NCBI GenBank assembly: GCA_015064635.1
Contig: SVRV01000022.1
Location: forward strand, 1 to 40,928
Length of the DNA stretch: 40,928 nt
Source: Oscillospiraceae bacterium
Lineage (GTDB): Bacteria; Bacillota; Clostridia; Oscillospirales; SIG627
Reading direction: 5' to 3'
Shown: in pieces, positions 1 through 6,694 of the stretch
Layout of the letters: each line of letters begins with the position of its first letter
Position numbering within the stretch: the first letter of the stretch is position 1
Notes under the pieces: generated by a model
The model's database searches: none
Told to the model about the DNA's origin: nothing
What the model saw: the letters and a program-made list of their open reading frames with translations, nothing else
Program-made: the position numbers and the translations under genes

Positions 1-112
1 TCGGACATTTGTCTATGTTCGATACCTCATCGCAGTTTGGACAGTTTTTTGCTTTATGCGGTATTTCCGAAAAACATAGCTCACATAAATTCTTGTTGTC
101 TACCTTTAACAT
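1..112 (-). CDS. N-terminus of a zinc-ribbon protein, probably a second Ser/Thr kinase (partial)
   Basis: An open frame reads from ATG at 112 off the left edge, giving 37 complete codons. A ribosome site (GGAGAAG) lies just upstream. Cysteines fall at residues 10, 13, 24 and 27, exactly the spacing in the N-terminal zinc ribbon of the kinase at 278-1555, and the opening residues are similar (MLKVDNKNLCELCF against MISVDNKSLCEFCF). It lies 165 bp behind that kinase on the same strand. I infer a tandem paralogue of the kinase. The catalytic part is outside the window, so another protein with the same zinc ribbon, such as an FHA protein, is possible. Confidence 0.7.
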   Translation of the reverse strand, partial: MLKVDNKNLCELCFSEIPHKAKNCPNCDEVSNIDKCP

Positions 113-199
113 AGCTTCTCCATTTTTAAATATTTTTTCTGATTTTATATAATCTGCAAGTAAAATTATGTCACAATGCAGTTTTGTGTGAGTTTCAAA

Positions 200-272
200 A
201 AATCTTTACTCGGCATTGCAACCTTTAAGTGTCGCAAATGTCCGTCAAGTGAAGAACATAAATGCCGAGTGA
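200..272 (-). terminator. Nested stem-loop terminator after the kinase gene
   Basis: The 9 bp inverted repeat ACTCGGCAT (208-216) and ATGCCGAGT (262-270) closes a 45 nt loop. A smaller GCGAC/GTTGC hairpin lies inside it. On the minus strand the outer stem is followed by AAAGATTTTTT, so it can act as the terminator of the kinase transcript. The loop is longer than in ordinary terminators. Confidence 0.55.
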
Positions 273-277
273 ATTGA

Positions 278-1555
278 TTATGCATTGGCAGCAACCAATG
301 CAATTATTAATATCAGGAAAAATCCAGCTATACCTAAAATTAAATAGGTAAGCTCCTTGTTGTTCATGTAAAAAGAAATACACCAATCAATAAACGAGCC
401 TTGACCTGTTGATGAATTTCCTTGTCCGCTGTAGCTTCCCGAGCTGTGTGAATTTCCGCCAGAGCCGGGAACCAGACTCTCACGTCTTTTAGCACAGGTG
501 TAACACAGCTGTCCTCCGCCCGGAATAGGTCTTCCGCAATCCACACAGAAGGATTTTTTTGCTGTATTATGCGGTTGCTGTGCCATTCCCGACGTGTTGA
601 ATGTACCAAGTGCCGCCTTTAATTCTCTGATGCTCTGGAATCTGTTTTGAATCTTTACCTCAAGCATTTTACCAAGCAGATTAACCATTCCGGGAGACAG
701 TCCCTCTGCGGGAAGGTCACTTTTATCAAGACGTGACATTGCATCGGGAACAACTCTGCCCGTAACGGCATAATAAAGAGTTGCACCGAGTGCATAAATA
801 TCCGTCCAAGGTCCTTGATTGCCCTTTCTCTGATACTGCTCAAAGGGAGCAAAGCCCTGCTTGAGAATAACGGAAAGACCGCTGGAGGCTTCTCCTACCA
901 CCTGTCTTGCCGCTCCGAAGTCTATAAGTCTTATACTTCCGTCCGAACAAATAAATATGTTATCCGGCGATATATCACGGTGCAAAACATTTTTGCTGTG
1001 GATAAAGGCAAGAGCATCCGCAACACTGCTGATGATGGCAATTGCAAGTGTTTCGTTTATTCTGCCGCCGTTTTGAATTATGTATTTTTTCAAATCTATT
1101 CCATCGAGATACTCCATAGCAAAATATGCCGTATTATTCTCGAAGAAAAATTCCTGAACATGTATAATACCCGGATGACCGTTGAATTTTGCCACCGTTT
1201 TTGCCTCGGCATAGAACTTGCGGGCACCATCCTTGAAGAGCTTTCCCTTTTCGTTATTGGCTACCGTTACCACATTCATACCAGAATTTCTGTGGGCAAG
1301 ATTGTCAGGGAAATATTCCTTGATTGCGAAACGCATCTTACTCTTCATATCGAAGCAAACATATGTAATTCCAAAACCTCCCTTACCGAGCACTCTTCCG
1401 ACGATATAACGTCCTGCAAGAACAGTGCCCTCTTTGAGGGAGGTGGGATATCTTATAAGGTTTGATTTCGGCTCACAATGAAGACAGCGTCCGGTCCTGC
1501 GATCCACTTCCGAAAAGCAAAACTCACATAAGCTTTTATTATCGACTGATATCAT
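278..1555 (-). CDS. Membrane-anchored Hanks-type Ser/Thr protein kinase with two zinc ribbons
   Basis: A 425-residue eukaryotic-type kinase that would phosphorylate Ser/Thr on cytoplasmic targets. An N-terminal zinc ribbon has Cys 10, 13, 24 and 27. The kinase domain covers roughly residues 50-315, with glycine loop GKGGFG (57-62), the ATP-binding Lys in AIKEYFP (79), HRDISPDN (192-199), DFG (212-214) and an APFEQY activation-loop end. A second CxxC pair lies at 337-354, then a Gly/Ser-rich linker and one membrane helix (about 404-422). Almost nothing follows the helix, so there is no PASTA or other outside sensor. The start is ATG with upstream AAGGATG. It lies downstream of PP2C and FHA genes on the same strand, which are its likely antagonists and readers. 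All catalytic motifs are intact. Confidence 0.95.
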   Translation of the reverse strand: MISVDNKSLCEFCFSEVDRRTGRCLHCEPKSNLIRYPTSLKEGTVLAGRYIVGRVLGKGGFGITYVCFDMKSKMRFAIKEYFPDNLAHRNSGMNVVTVANNEKGKLFKDGARKFYAEAKTVAKFNGHPGIIHVQEFFFENNTAYFAMEYLDGIDLKKYIIQNGGRINETLAIAIISSVADALAFIHSKNVLHRDISPDNIFICSDGSIRLIDFGAARQVVGEASSGLSVILKQGFAPFEQYQRKGNQGPWTDIYALGATLYYAVTGRVVPDAMSRLDKSDLPAEGLSPGMVNLLGKMLEVKIQNRFQSIRELKAALGTFNTSGMAQQPHNTAKKSFCVDCGRPIPGGGQLCYTCAKRRESLVPGSGGNSHSSGSYSGQGNSSTGQGSFIDWCISFYMNNKELTYLILGIAGFFLILIIALVAANA

Positions 1556-1581
1556 TTCTATTCATCCTTAATTTTTTCATG

Positions 1582-1672
1582 TAGCTGAAGGGAGCCGAAC
1601 CTTCATTTTTTAAGAATAAAACAGTTCGGCGCTCTTCGGCTACCTCCGGAGGAGCTTGACGCCCCTCCGGAG
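1582..1672 (-). other. Two strong hairpins between phosphatase and kinase genes
   Basis: Positions 1582-1601 and 1624-1643 form a 20 bp inverted repeat (about 17 matches) around a roughly 23 nt A/T-rich loop. A second stem, CTCCGGAGG (1644-1652) with CCTCCGGAG (1664-1672), abuts it. Neither stem is followed by a clean U-run on the minus strand, so they look more like RNA processing, stabilising or attenuation structures than a plain terminator. They could set kinase expression apart from the upstream genes. Confidence 0.5.
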
Positions 1673-1681
1673 ATTGCAAAA

Positions 1682-2404
1682 TTAATTCACTATAACTGCG
1701 ATAGCTGTAAAGTTATCGTTTCCGTTATTCTTTGTTCTGAGAAGAACTCTCTTTGCCATGAAGTTGATCCATTCACGGGCATCTGACGATTTTACAAGGT
1801 CGGTTTCCATTTCCGACTCATAAACATACTCCCAAAAGCCGTCGGTGCAAAGAAGGAAGGCATCTCCGCGCTCGGGAATGATTTCCTTTTCCGGAATCTT
1901 AACGCTCAAATCCTCTTTGTCTCCCAAAACCTTTATGAGCTTGTTTCTGTCGGGGTCTGTACGGATATCCTCGTATGAACTGTCGCCCAGCTTTACGGAT
2001 GCGTAGGATACCGAATGGTCCTCCGAGTAAAGGCTCAGCTGACCGCCCTTGAAGTAGTAAAATCTGCTGTCACCTACGTTAGCATAGCGAAGCTTTGTAC
2101 CGTCGGAAGCCGCAAATACAAGAGTTGTTCTCATGGATTCCAACTTCTCATCAGTCTTCTGCTTTTTGATAACGGAGAGGTTTGCAAAGGTTACCACGTC
2201 ACTCATAAACTGTGAGTTAAGATTTACTCCCTTGTGTGTAACGTACGCCGATATTGCTTCGGCTGCGGTCTGCGATGCGACCTCGCCGCAATCGTGACCG
2301 CCGAGGCCGTCGCAAACTACCCATACGTTGTTTTTGCAAAGGCAGTAATCTTCGTTGTTTTTTCTGCCTCCTACATTAGTGTAGGCGTAAGTATTGAATT
2401 CCAT
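1682..2404 (-). CDS. PP2C-family Ser/Thr phosphatase
   Basis: A 240-residue metal-dependent PP2C phosphatase, about the size of bacterial PrpC/Stp enzymes that reverse Hanks-kinase phosphorylation. The metal and catalytic motifs are in order: RKNNED near residue 15, VCDGLGGHDCGE, the VGDSRFYYFKGG block, CTDGFWE and a C-terminal GNDNFTAIAV. No signal peptide or membrane segment is seen, so it acts in the cytoplasm. It begins 3 bp after the stop of the FHA-protease gene with only a weak GAGG upstream, which suggests translational coupling. It is the second of two PP2C genes in the operon; the other lies at 3842-4675. Confidence 0.95.
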   Translation of the reverse strand: MEFNTYAYTNVGGRKNNEDYCLCKNNVWVVCDGLGGHDCGEVASQTAAEAISAYVTHKGVNLNSQFMSDVVTFANLSVIKKQKTDEKLESMRTTLVFAASDGTKLRYANVGDSRFYYFKGGQLSLYSEDHSVSYASVKLGDSSYEDIRTDPDRNKLIKVLGDKEDLSVKIPEKEIIPERGDAFLLCTDGFWEYVYESEMETDLVKSSDAREWINFMAKRVLLRTKNNGNDNFTAIAVIVN

Positions 2405-2407
2405 ATG

Positions 2408-3808
2408 TTAAATTCTTACCTCAAAAACATTTTCGCTTGTACCTACCCAGAATCTCGAGCCGTTCTGAAGAACTACGGGAGAGTTGGGAGTGATCTTTGC
2501 TCCTGATGAAAGGAATGTGCCGTATGAAGAACCGAAGTCCTTAAGAGTGATAACACCGCCTGATACCTTAACTTCACAGTGAAGACCGCTGACACCGGGC
2601 TGGTCGATGGGGAATACCACATTACACTTAGCCTTGTCACGTCCGATTATTGCTCTTTCCTGAATACCGAACTTTCTGCCTGCGAAAGGACCTGAAATTC
2701 CGAGAAGGTGTGCACTGCTTACGGGAGCGCCGCCAACAGGTGCTGCGGGAGGAGCCATGGGGATAACGGGAACATTATTCATAGGAGGATTATTCTTCTT
2801 TGTAAGGATGATGATGATAACGATGATAAGGATAAGGATAAGTGCGCCAACACCGATGATGATCCATACCCAAACAGGCATACCGTCTGTTGTTGCTTCG
2901 TACTTAATACCAAGGTTGTCAAGAAGGGGCTTGAGGTTGTCGATACAAATTGCCATGTTAGCTGTTGAGTTCTGTGTGTAGTCAATATACTTGAATGATG
3001 TAACACCTACAACTGCGCCTGTTTCTTCGTTGATGATAGGACCGCCTGACATACCTGTTACAAGGTTTGCAGATACTTCATATGTATCAAATACAGTCTT
3101 TGAACCGTTGATACCCTTTGTTGACTGCTTCTTTGAAATCTTACCGTCGTAAACAGTTGAGTCTGTAGCGTCAAATCTCTTTTCTTCGTTGAATACGTCT
3201 GATGTGCTGGGATAACCGATAGCGATGATGTCGTCACCTACTGCAACGTCTTCCTTGAACTGGAGAGGAAGTGCTGTTATTTTGTCTGTGGGATCGCTTG
3301 CAAGCTTACAGATAGCAAGGTCTACATCGTTGTTAACCTGAGCAAGAGTAAGGTCTACATAGTCACCTGTTGAGTTAGAGTAAATAGCATACATCTGAAC
3401 TGCTTCAACTACAAAGTAGTCTACGTATACTTCGCATTCGATACCGTCAATTGTCTGGGGATATCTGTCGGGATACTTTGTTCCTTCGGGCATAGCTACG
3501 ATGTCATAGTAACCTACACCGTCAATTACCGCATAAATTCCTGAGGGCTCATATACAACGTGAGCAGCTGTTGCAAGATACTGTACCTTTTCGCCGGGGA
3601 TACCGAGACCGAAACCTGTTCCCATTCCGCTTCTGGTGAGAACGATTGAGGAATCGTTGGCTGCTGTGTACTGCTGTGTGGATGCAACACAGATAACGCT
3701 CTTCTGAAGCTCTGCTGTGTTATTCTTAGCACTTACTACTGTAGCAAAGCAGCAAACAAGCATGATTGCTACCATAAGCACTGACATAATTTTTGTGAAT
3801 CTTTTCAT
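2408..3808 (-). CDS. Extracellular trypsin-like protease, membrane helix, cytoplasmic FHA domain
   Basis: A 466-residue protein with an unusual layout. A signal peptide covers about residues 1-27. A trypsin/DegP-like domain (about 33-300) has His83 in TAAHVV, Asp161 or Asp163 in NNDVDLAI and Ser254 in GMSGGP. One membrane helix lies at about 312-335, then a Pro-rich linker, then a C-terminal FHA domain (about 367-466) with GR at 389-390, Ser407/His410 in SGLH and a GSSYGTF loop where Asn is more usual. By topology the protease is outside and the phosphothreonine reader inside. No PDZ domain is visible. The start ATG has AAGGAG upstream. It sits between two PP2C genes. I infer that kinase signalling is linked to an outside proteolytic event; direction and substrate are unknown. 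Confidence 0.9.
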   Translation of the reverse strand: MKRFTKIMSVLMVAIMLVCCFATVVSAKNNTAELQKSVICVASTQQYTAANDSSIVLTRSGMGTGFGLGIPGEKVQYLATAAHVVYEPSGIYAVIDGVGYYDIVAMPEGTKYPDRYPQTIDGIECEVYVDYFVVEAVQMYAIYSNSTGDYVDLTLAQVNNDVDLAICKLASDPTDKITALPLQFKEDVAVGDDIIAIGYPSTSDVFNEEKRFDATDSTVYDGKISKKQSTKGINGSKTVFDTYEVSANLVTGMSGGPIINEETGAVVGVTSFKYIDYTQNSTANMAICIDNLKPLLDNLGIKYEATTDGMPVWVWIIIGVGALILILIIVIIIILTKKNNPPMNNVPVIPMAPPAAPVGGAPVSSAHLLGISGPFAGRKFGIQERAIIGRDKAKCNVVFPIDQPGVSGLHCEVKVSGGVITLKDFGSSYGTFLSSGAKITPNSPVVLQNGSRFWVGTSENVFEVRI

Positions 3809-3841
3809 GATGAACTCCTTTAATATAATTATTTTAATATT

Positions 3842-4675
3842 TTACTTTTCCTGATATGACAACACGAGTATTGTGTTGTTATCCTGATTGGGGATTCTCT
3901 TTGAAGCAACAAGGTTGATGATATTACTGCATGAGCCCATAGCGTCAAACGTTACATTGTCACACAGCTCTGCATATGTGAGCGCGTTATATATACCGTC
4001 AGAACAGAGAACAAGAAGGTCACCGTTCTTCAGCTTGTAGCCTCTCTTACTGTAATCGAACAGGTCTAAATCGGTCTTTCCGATACATCCTACAAGGCTG
4101 TCCTTCTGAGGATTTCCAAGGGCATCCTCCATAGTATCGTCACCTGTTATTACATCGTCGAGAATCTGATTGAGGAAATCGTGGTCCTCATTTATCTGAT
4201 AGAGTCTTCCGCCACGCTTTATATACAGTCTGCTGTCACCGACACAAAGCCAGTGAAGATAGCCGTTCTTGATTATGACAGATACAAGCGTGCTTCCTGA
4301 TTCTATTCTTCCGGATTTGCAATAAACATTGCATATTTCTCGGTTGATGGCAGTTGCCACAGTTTTCAGATCCTGACCTGTTGTGCACATTACATTCGGT
4401 GCGTTGAAAACCTCGAGCATTTTAGCTACAAGTGTTTCACTTACAGCTCTTCCGTTCTTAAGTCCTCCCATACCGTCTGCAAGTACTGCAAGTACTCCCT
4501 TTGTTGAAACCGTTGCAGGTGAAACATCGGAAAATCCGAAGCTGTCCTCCTGGTAAGGTCTTGCACCCTGATGCTGACCGTTTCCTATGCTTACAATCGC
4601 ATCGGGCATATCGGCAGCGATGGATATCGGTGCGGGAGCACCCATCTGAATCGGGGTTTGTTTGTTGTTGAACAT
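3842..4675 (-). CDS. PP2C-family Ser/Thr phosphatase
   Basis: A 277-residue cytoplasmic PP2C phosphatase. Motifs run in order: ARPYQEDSFG, VLADGMGGLKNG, CVGDSRLYIKRGG, CSDGIYNAL and NQDNNTILVL, so the metal-binding Asp residues are present. The first 25 or so residues are a Pro/Ala/Met-rich extension of no recognised fold, and the true start could be slightly later. It follows the FHA adaptor by 30 bp and precedes the protease-FHA gene by 33 bp. It is clearly diverged from the other PP2C in the operon rather than a recent copy, so the two may have different substrates. Confidence 0.95.
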   Translation of the reverse strand: MFNNKQTPIQMGAPAPISIAADMPDAIVSIGNGQHQGARPYQEDSFGFSDVSPATVSTKGVLAVLADGMGGLKNGRAVSETLVAKMLEVFNAPNVMCTTGQDLKTVATAINREICNVYCKSGRIESGSTLVSVIIKNGYLHWLCVGDSRLYIKRGGRLYQINEDHDFLNQILDDVITGDDTMEDALGNPQKDSLVGCIGKTDLDLFDYSKRGYKLKNGDLLVLCSDGIYNALTYAELCDNVTFDAMGSCSNIINLVASKRIPNQDNNTILVLSYQEK

Positions 4676-4705
4676 ATTTTTTATCCCTTGCTTTGTATTA
4701 CGGTA

Positions 4706-5341
4706 TTAGTAGTTGAAGGTTTCGTTGCAAAGTGAACGGAACACGAGCTTTGTCTGACCGATTTCGATTATATCGTTGTCAACAAGCTTCTGCTTCTCAA
4801 GAAGAATTTCGTTGTTAACGTAGATGTTGTTCTGGCTGTCACCGCCGATTATGTAGAATACGTTGTTTCTGTCATCGTATACGATGTTACAAGCGTTTTC
4901 CTTTGAAATAGCCTTATCGAAGTCAATAGCAATCTTGTTTGATGAAGAACGTCCGATGGAGTTTCTTGCTGTGCAGATTCTGAAGTCCATACCCATCTTC
5001 TCACCTTCGATTACTACGAGCCAACCTCTGACGGGTGAAACCTCTGAGTTCTTCTTGTCATCAAGAGCGATTGTCTTGTTAACATCCTGAACAGGTGTTG
5101 TTGCGGGGAAGTTTGAATCGAAGTCGGGAGCTACTGTGGGGTTGTCGTTGAGAATTTCTGTGTCAGCGAACTGAGGGTCTGTCTGAACTGCTCCGACAGG
5201 TGCTGCAACAGGAGCTGCTCCTGCATTTGCATCAAGGGGTATTGTCTGTCCGATGGAGTTGTCTCCTGAGCAGTAAGGACAGCTTGCGTACTCACTGTTG
5301 TTGTAATAGTGTAATCCTTTGTCACATCTGATAATTGCCAT
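4706..5341 (-). CDS. FHA-domain adaptor with N-terminal zinc ribbon
   Basis: A 211-residue soluble protein and first gene of the phospho-signalling operon. A short Cys-containing N-terminus ends in CPYC and resembles zinc ribbons on other FHA proteins. A low-complexity linker (about 30-100) follows, then an FHA domain (about 105-205) with an IGR motif and a SKENA segment in the Ser/His loop, plus an NNIYVNNE strand. The linker holds three Thr-hydrophobic motifs (QTIPLD, DTEILND, KTIALDD) that look like candidate kinase sites. Known FHA regulators such as GarA bind their own phosphothreonine, and a similar switch is possible here. The start ATG follows AAAGGAA. It is driven by the promoter at 5383-5411. 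Confidence 0.88.
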   Translation of the reverse strand: MAIIRCDKGLHYYNNSEYASCPYCSGDNSIGQTIPLDANAGAAPVAAPVGAVQTDPQFADTEILNDNPTVAPDFDSNFPATTPVQDVNKTIALDDKKNSEVSPVRGWLVVIEGEKMGMDFRICTARNSIGRSSSNKIAIDFDKAISKENACNIVYDDRNNVFYIIGGDSQNNIYVNNEILLEKQKLVDNDIIEIGQTKLVFRSLCNETFNY

Positions 5342-5369
5342 GGTAAAATTCCTTTCTTTATGTGTTTTT

Positions 5370-5451
5370 TGTTTACGTATTTATTTTAGCACAATGCTAT
5401 ACAAATTTAAAGTACCGAAAGTTACATTTTCGAAGTCAAAAGTGACATTTT
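5370..5451 (-). promoter_or_regulatory. Promoter P1 of the FHA/PP2C/kinase operon with LytTR-like operator
   Basis: On the minus strand an extended -10 (TGC-TAAAAT, 5383-5388) lies 17 bp from a poor -35 (TTTAAA, 5406-5411). About 10 bp further upstream are two half-sites, TTACATTTT (5422-5430) and TGACATTTT (5443-5451), 21 bp apart start to start. LytTR regulators bind 9 bp direct repeats with 12-13 bp gaps. The gap here is 12, and each half-site matches the published consensus at about 7 of 9 positions. A weak -35 with upstream sites fits an activated promoter. Confidence 0.6.
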
Positions 5452-5556
5452 GAAACGAAAGCTGTTTTTTGCCGAGCACCGCCGTTTGTGTCGCCTTTCG
5501 GTAGTGTGTTGCTCACGTCCGTGAGTCGCTCCCCTTCTTGTTCCGGGGGTATTTCC
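5452..5556 (-). other. Hairpin-rich spacer between the duplicated promoters
   Basis: No open frame is convincing here. Three hairpins follow one another: CCCC (5531-5534) with GGGG (5545-5548), CTCAC (5512-5516) with GTGAG (5521-5525) around GTCC, and CACCGCCG (5477-5484) with CGGTAGTG (5499-5506). If promoter P2 is active this is the start of its transcript, so a small RNA or structured leader is possible. No clear U-run ends it. Confidence 0.4.
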
Positions 5557-5638
5557 TGTTTACGCATATATTCTATCACAAGGTTTTACGATTGAAAAGT
5601 ACCGAAAATTACATTTTCAAAGTCAAAAGTGACATTTT
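5557..5638 (-). promoter_or_regulatory. Second copy (P2) of the LytTR-like promoter/operator module
   Basis: This 82 bp block aligns without gaps to 5370-5451 with 13 mismatches by my count. It keeps the extended -10 (TGA-TAGAAT, 5570-5575), a poor -35 (TTTTCA, 5593-5598) at 17 bp, and both half-sites (5609-5617 and 5630-5638). It starts 4 bp after the stop of the LytTR gene and reads toward the FHA gene. Confidence 0.55.
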
Positions 5639-5642
5639 AACG

Positions 5643-6362
5643 TCATATTTGTTCAATTCGGTTTCCTGTGATGTAGGAAAGATACTCTCTTTTTGCGGCG
5701 TAGTACTTCTTTCTGCTGACAGGTACAAAATCGTCATTGTCAAGAAGCAATCCGTCCTCTACAAAAAGCTTTATCTTCTTCATATTGACGATAAAGCTCT
5801 GATGACAGCGTAAAAAACTCTCTCCAAGAAGCTCGGCTACCTCATCAAGCTTATAGTAATAGCTCTGCTCTCTGTCGTCAATATAAAATACAACCTTACG
5901 CTTATCGCTCATTACATATTTGATGTCGGGAACATTAAGTGCCTCAACACCCTTTCCCGTCTTAAGGGTAAGCACCTGTCCTCTCTGGTCGTTGTGATAC
6001 TTTTTCATGTTTGCAACACAGCGTCCCATGCTTTCCTTTGAGTACGGACTGTTCAAATAATATGTAACACCGCTGTGGAAAAGCTCCTCTATGTCACCAA
6101 ATTCCTTACAAACAAGAACAAATCGGTATTTGGGGTTGATATCCGATACACGTGATGCTATTTCCAATCCTTCGGAAAGATTGTCAGTATCAAAAAAGAC
6201 CGAGCAATTTCCCGGACGTGCAGTGTTCAGATAGTCCAGGATATCCATCGGGTACTCGAAAAATATGTAATTGTAATCAGGATCGTTACACTTTCCTTCA
6301 ACGTCACGCTTCAGTTCAGGAAGAGTATCCTGATTCTTGGCGTACAAAATTACATGCGTCAT
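5643..6362 (-). CDS. LytTR-family transcriptional regulator with degenerate receiver domain
   Basis: A 239-residue DNA-binding regulator. The C-terminal half (about 130-235) is a LytTR domain, with LTLKTGKGVEALNVPDIKYV and the conserved FLRCHQSFIVNMKKI segment. The N-terminal 120 residues resemble a response-regulator receiver: FFDTD (57-60) could hold the phosphorylatable Asp. The paired acidic residues near the start are missing, and the usual Lys-Pro is replaced by NSPY. No histidine kinase gene is nearby. It lies just upstream of the phospho-signalling operon and beside two LytTR-like operators, so it probably regulates that operon. It has its own consensus promoter at 6438-6466. Confidence 0.9.
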   Translation of the reverse strand: MTHVILYAKNQDTLPELKRDVEGKCNDPDYNYIFFEYPMDILDYLNTARPGNCSVFFDTDNLSEGLEIASRVSDINPKYRFVLVCKEFGDIEELFHSGVTYYLNSPYSKESMGRCVANMKKYHNDQRGQVLTLKTGKGVEALNVPDIKYVMSDKRKVVFYIDDREQSYYYKLDEVAELLGESFLRCHQSFIVNMKKIKLFVEDGLLLDNDDFVPVSRKKYYAAKREYLSYITGNRIEQI

Positions 6363-6437
6363 TTTTTCCTCATAAAAACGATATTCTGTAAATAACTTAC
6401 ATAATTGTTATATAATGTCGAATTTACACTAATTTTT

Positions 6438-6466
6438 ATTATACATATTATTATATTCGTTGTCAA
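6438..6466 (-). promoter_or_regulatory. Consensus promoter of the LytTR gene
   Basis: On the minus strand TTGACA (6461-6466), a 17 bp spacer and TATAAT (6438-6443) match the housekeeping consensus fully. Transcription would start near 6431, about 70 nt before the start codon. No LytTR-like half-sites are seen here, so autoregulation is not suggested. Confidence 0.75.
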
Positions 6467-6563
6467 GAGTAAAATAGACAAATCGTTAAGATAAATAGCG
6501 ATAAATATGAATTTTTTTATAACAAAAAGGCAATTTTGCAGAAATTACGCTTTGTAATATCGA

Positions 6564-6600
6564 GTAAACGTTGAAAAGTATAATGTTTTTTAACGTTAAC
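6564..6600. promoter_or_regulatory. Two LacI-type operators before the isomerase promoter
   Basis: AGTAAACGTTGAAA (6564-6577) and the perfect palindrome TTAACGTTAA (6590-6599) both have the central CG typical of LacI-family sites. Their centres are 25 bp apart. The second ends 4 bp before the -35 box. The LacI-family gene at 7633 is the obvious candidate to bind them. Confidence 0.5.
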
Positions 6601-6603
6601 CGC

Positions 6604-6632
6604 TTGACAAGTGTTTTTTTGTGTGTTATATT
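6604..6632 (+). promoter_or_regulatory. Promoter of the isomerase gene
   Basis: TTGACA (6604-6609), a 17 bp spacer and TATATT (6627-6632). The start codon at 6695 gives a leader of about 55 nt. Confidence 0.7.
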
Positions 6633-6694
6633 AGTTTTAGCAAAGAGGTTTTTATAAGACTTTGGCATTTTTTGTAACAAGAAAGGGATATATC

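Larger units (their letters stand above)
6363..6694. promoter_or_regulatory. Divergent intergenic region with two promoters
   Basis: 332 bp between the LytTR gene (minus) and the isomerase gene (plus). It holds the LytTR promoter, the isomerase promoter and two LacI-type operators, listed separately. The rest is A/T-rich with no open frame I would support. Confidence 0.7.

Noticed and set aside
815-1465. Long plus-strand open frame of 216 codons opposite the kinase gene
   Set aside because: It is the mirror of a well-supported kinase reading frame, has no ribosome site and shows no family motif.
1-6362. A type VI or type VII secretion locus because of FHA, PP2C and kinase genes
   Set aside because: No VipA/B, Hcp, ClpV, EssC or WXG100 gene is in the window.
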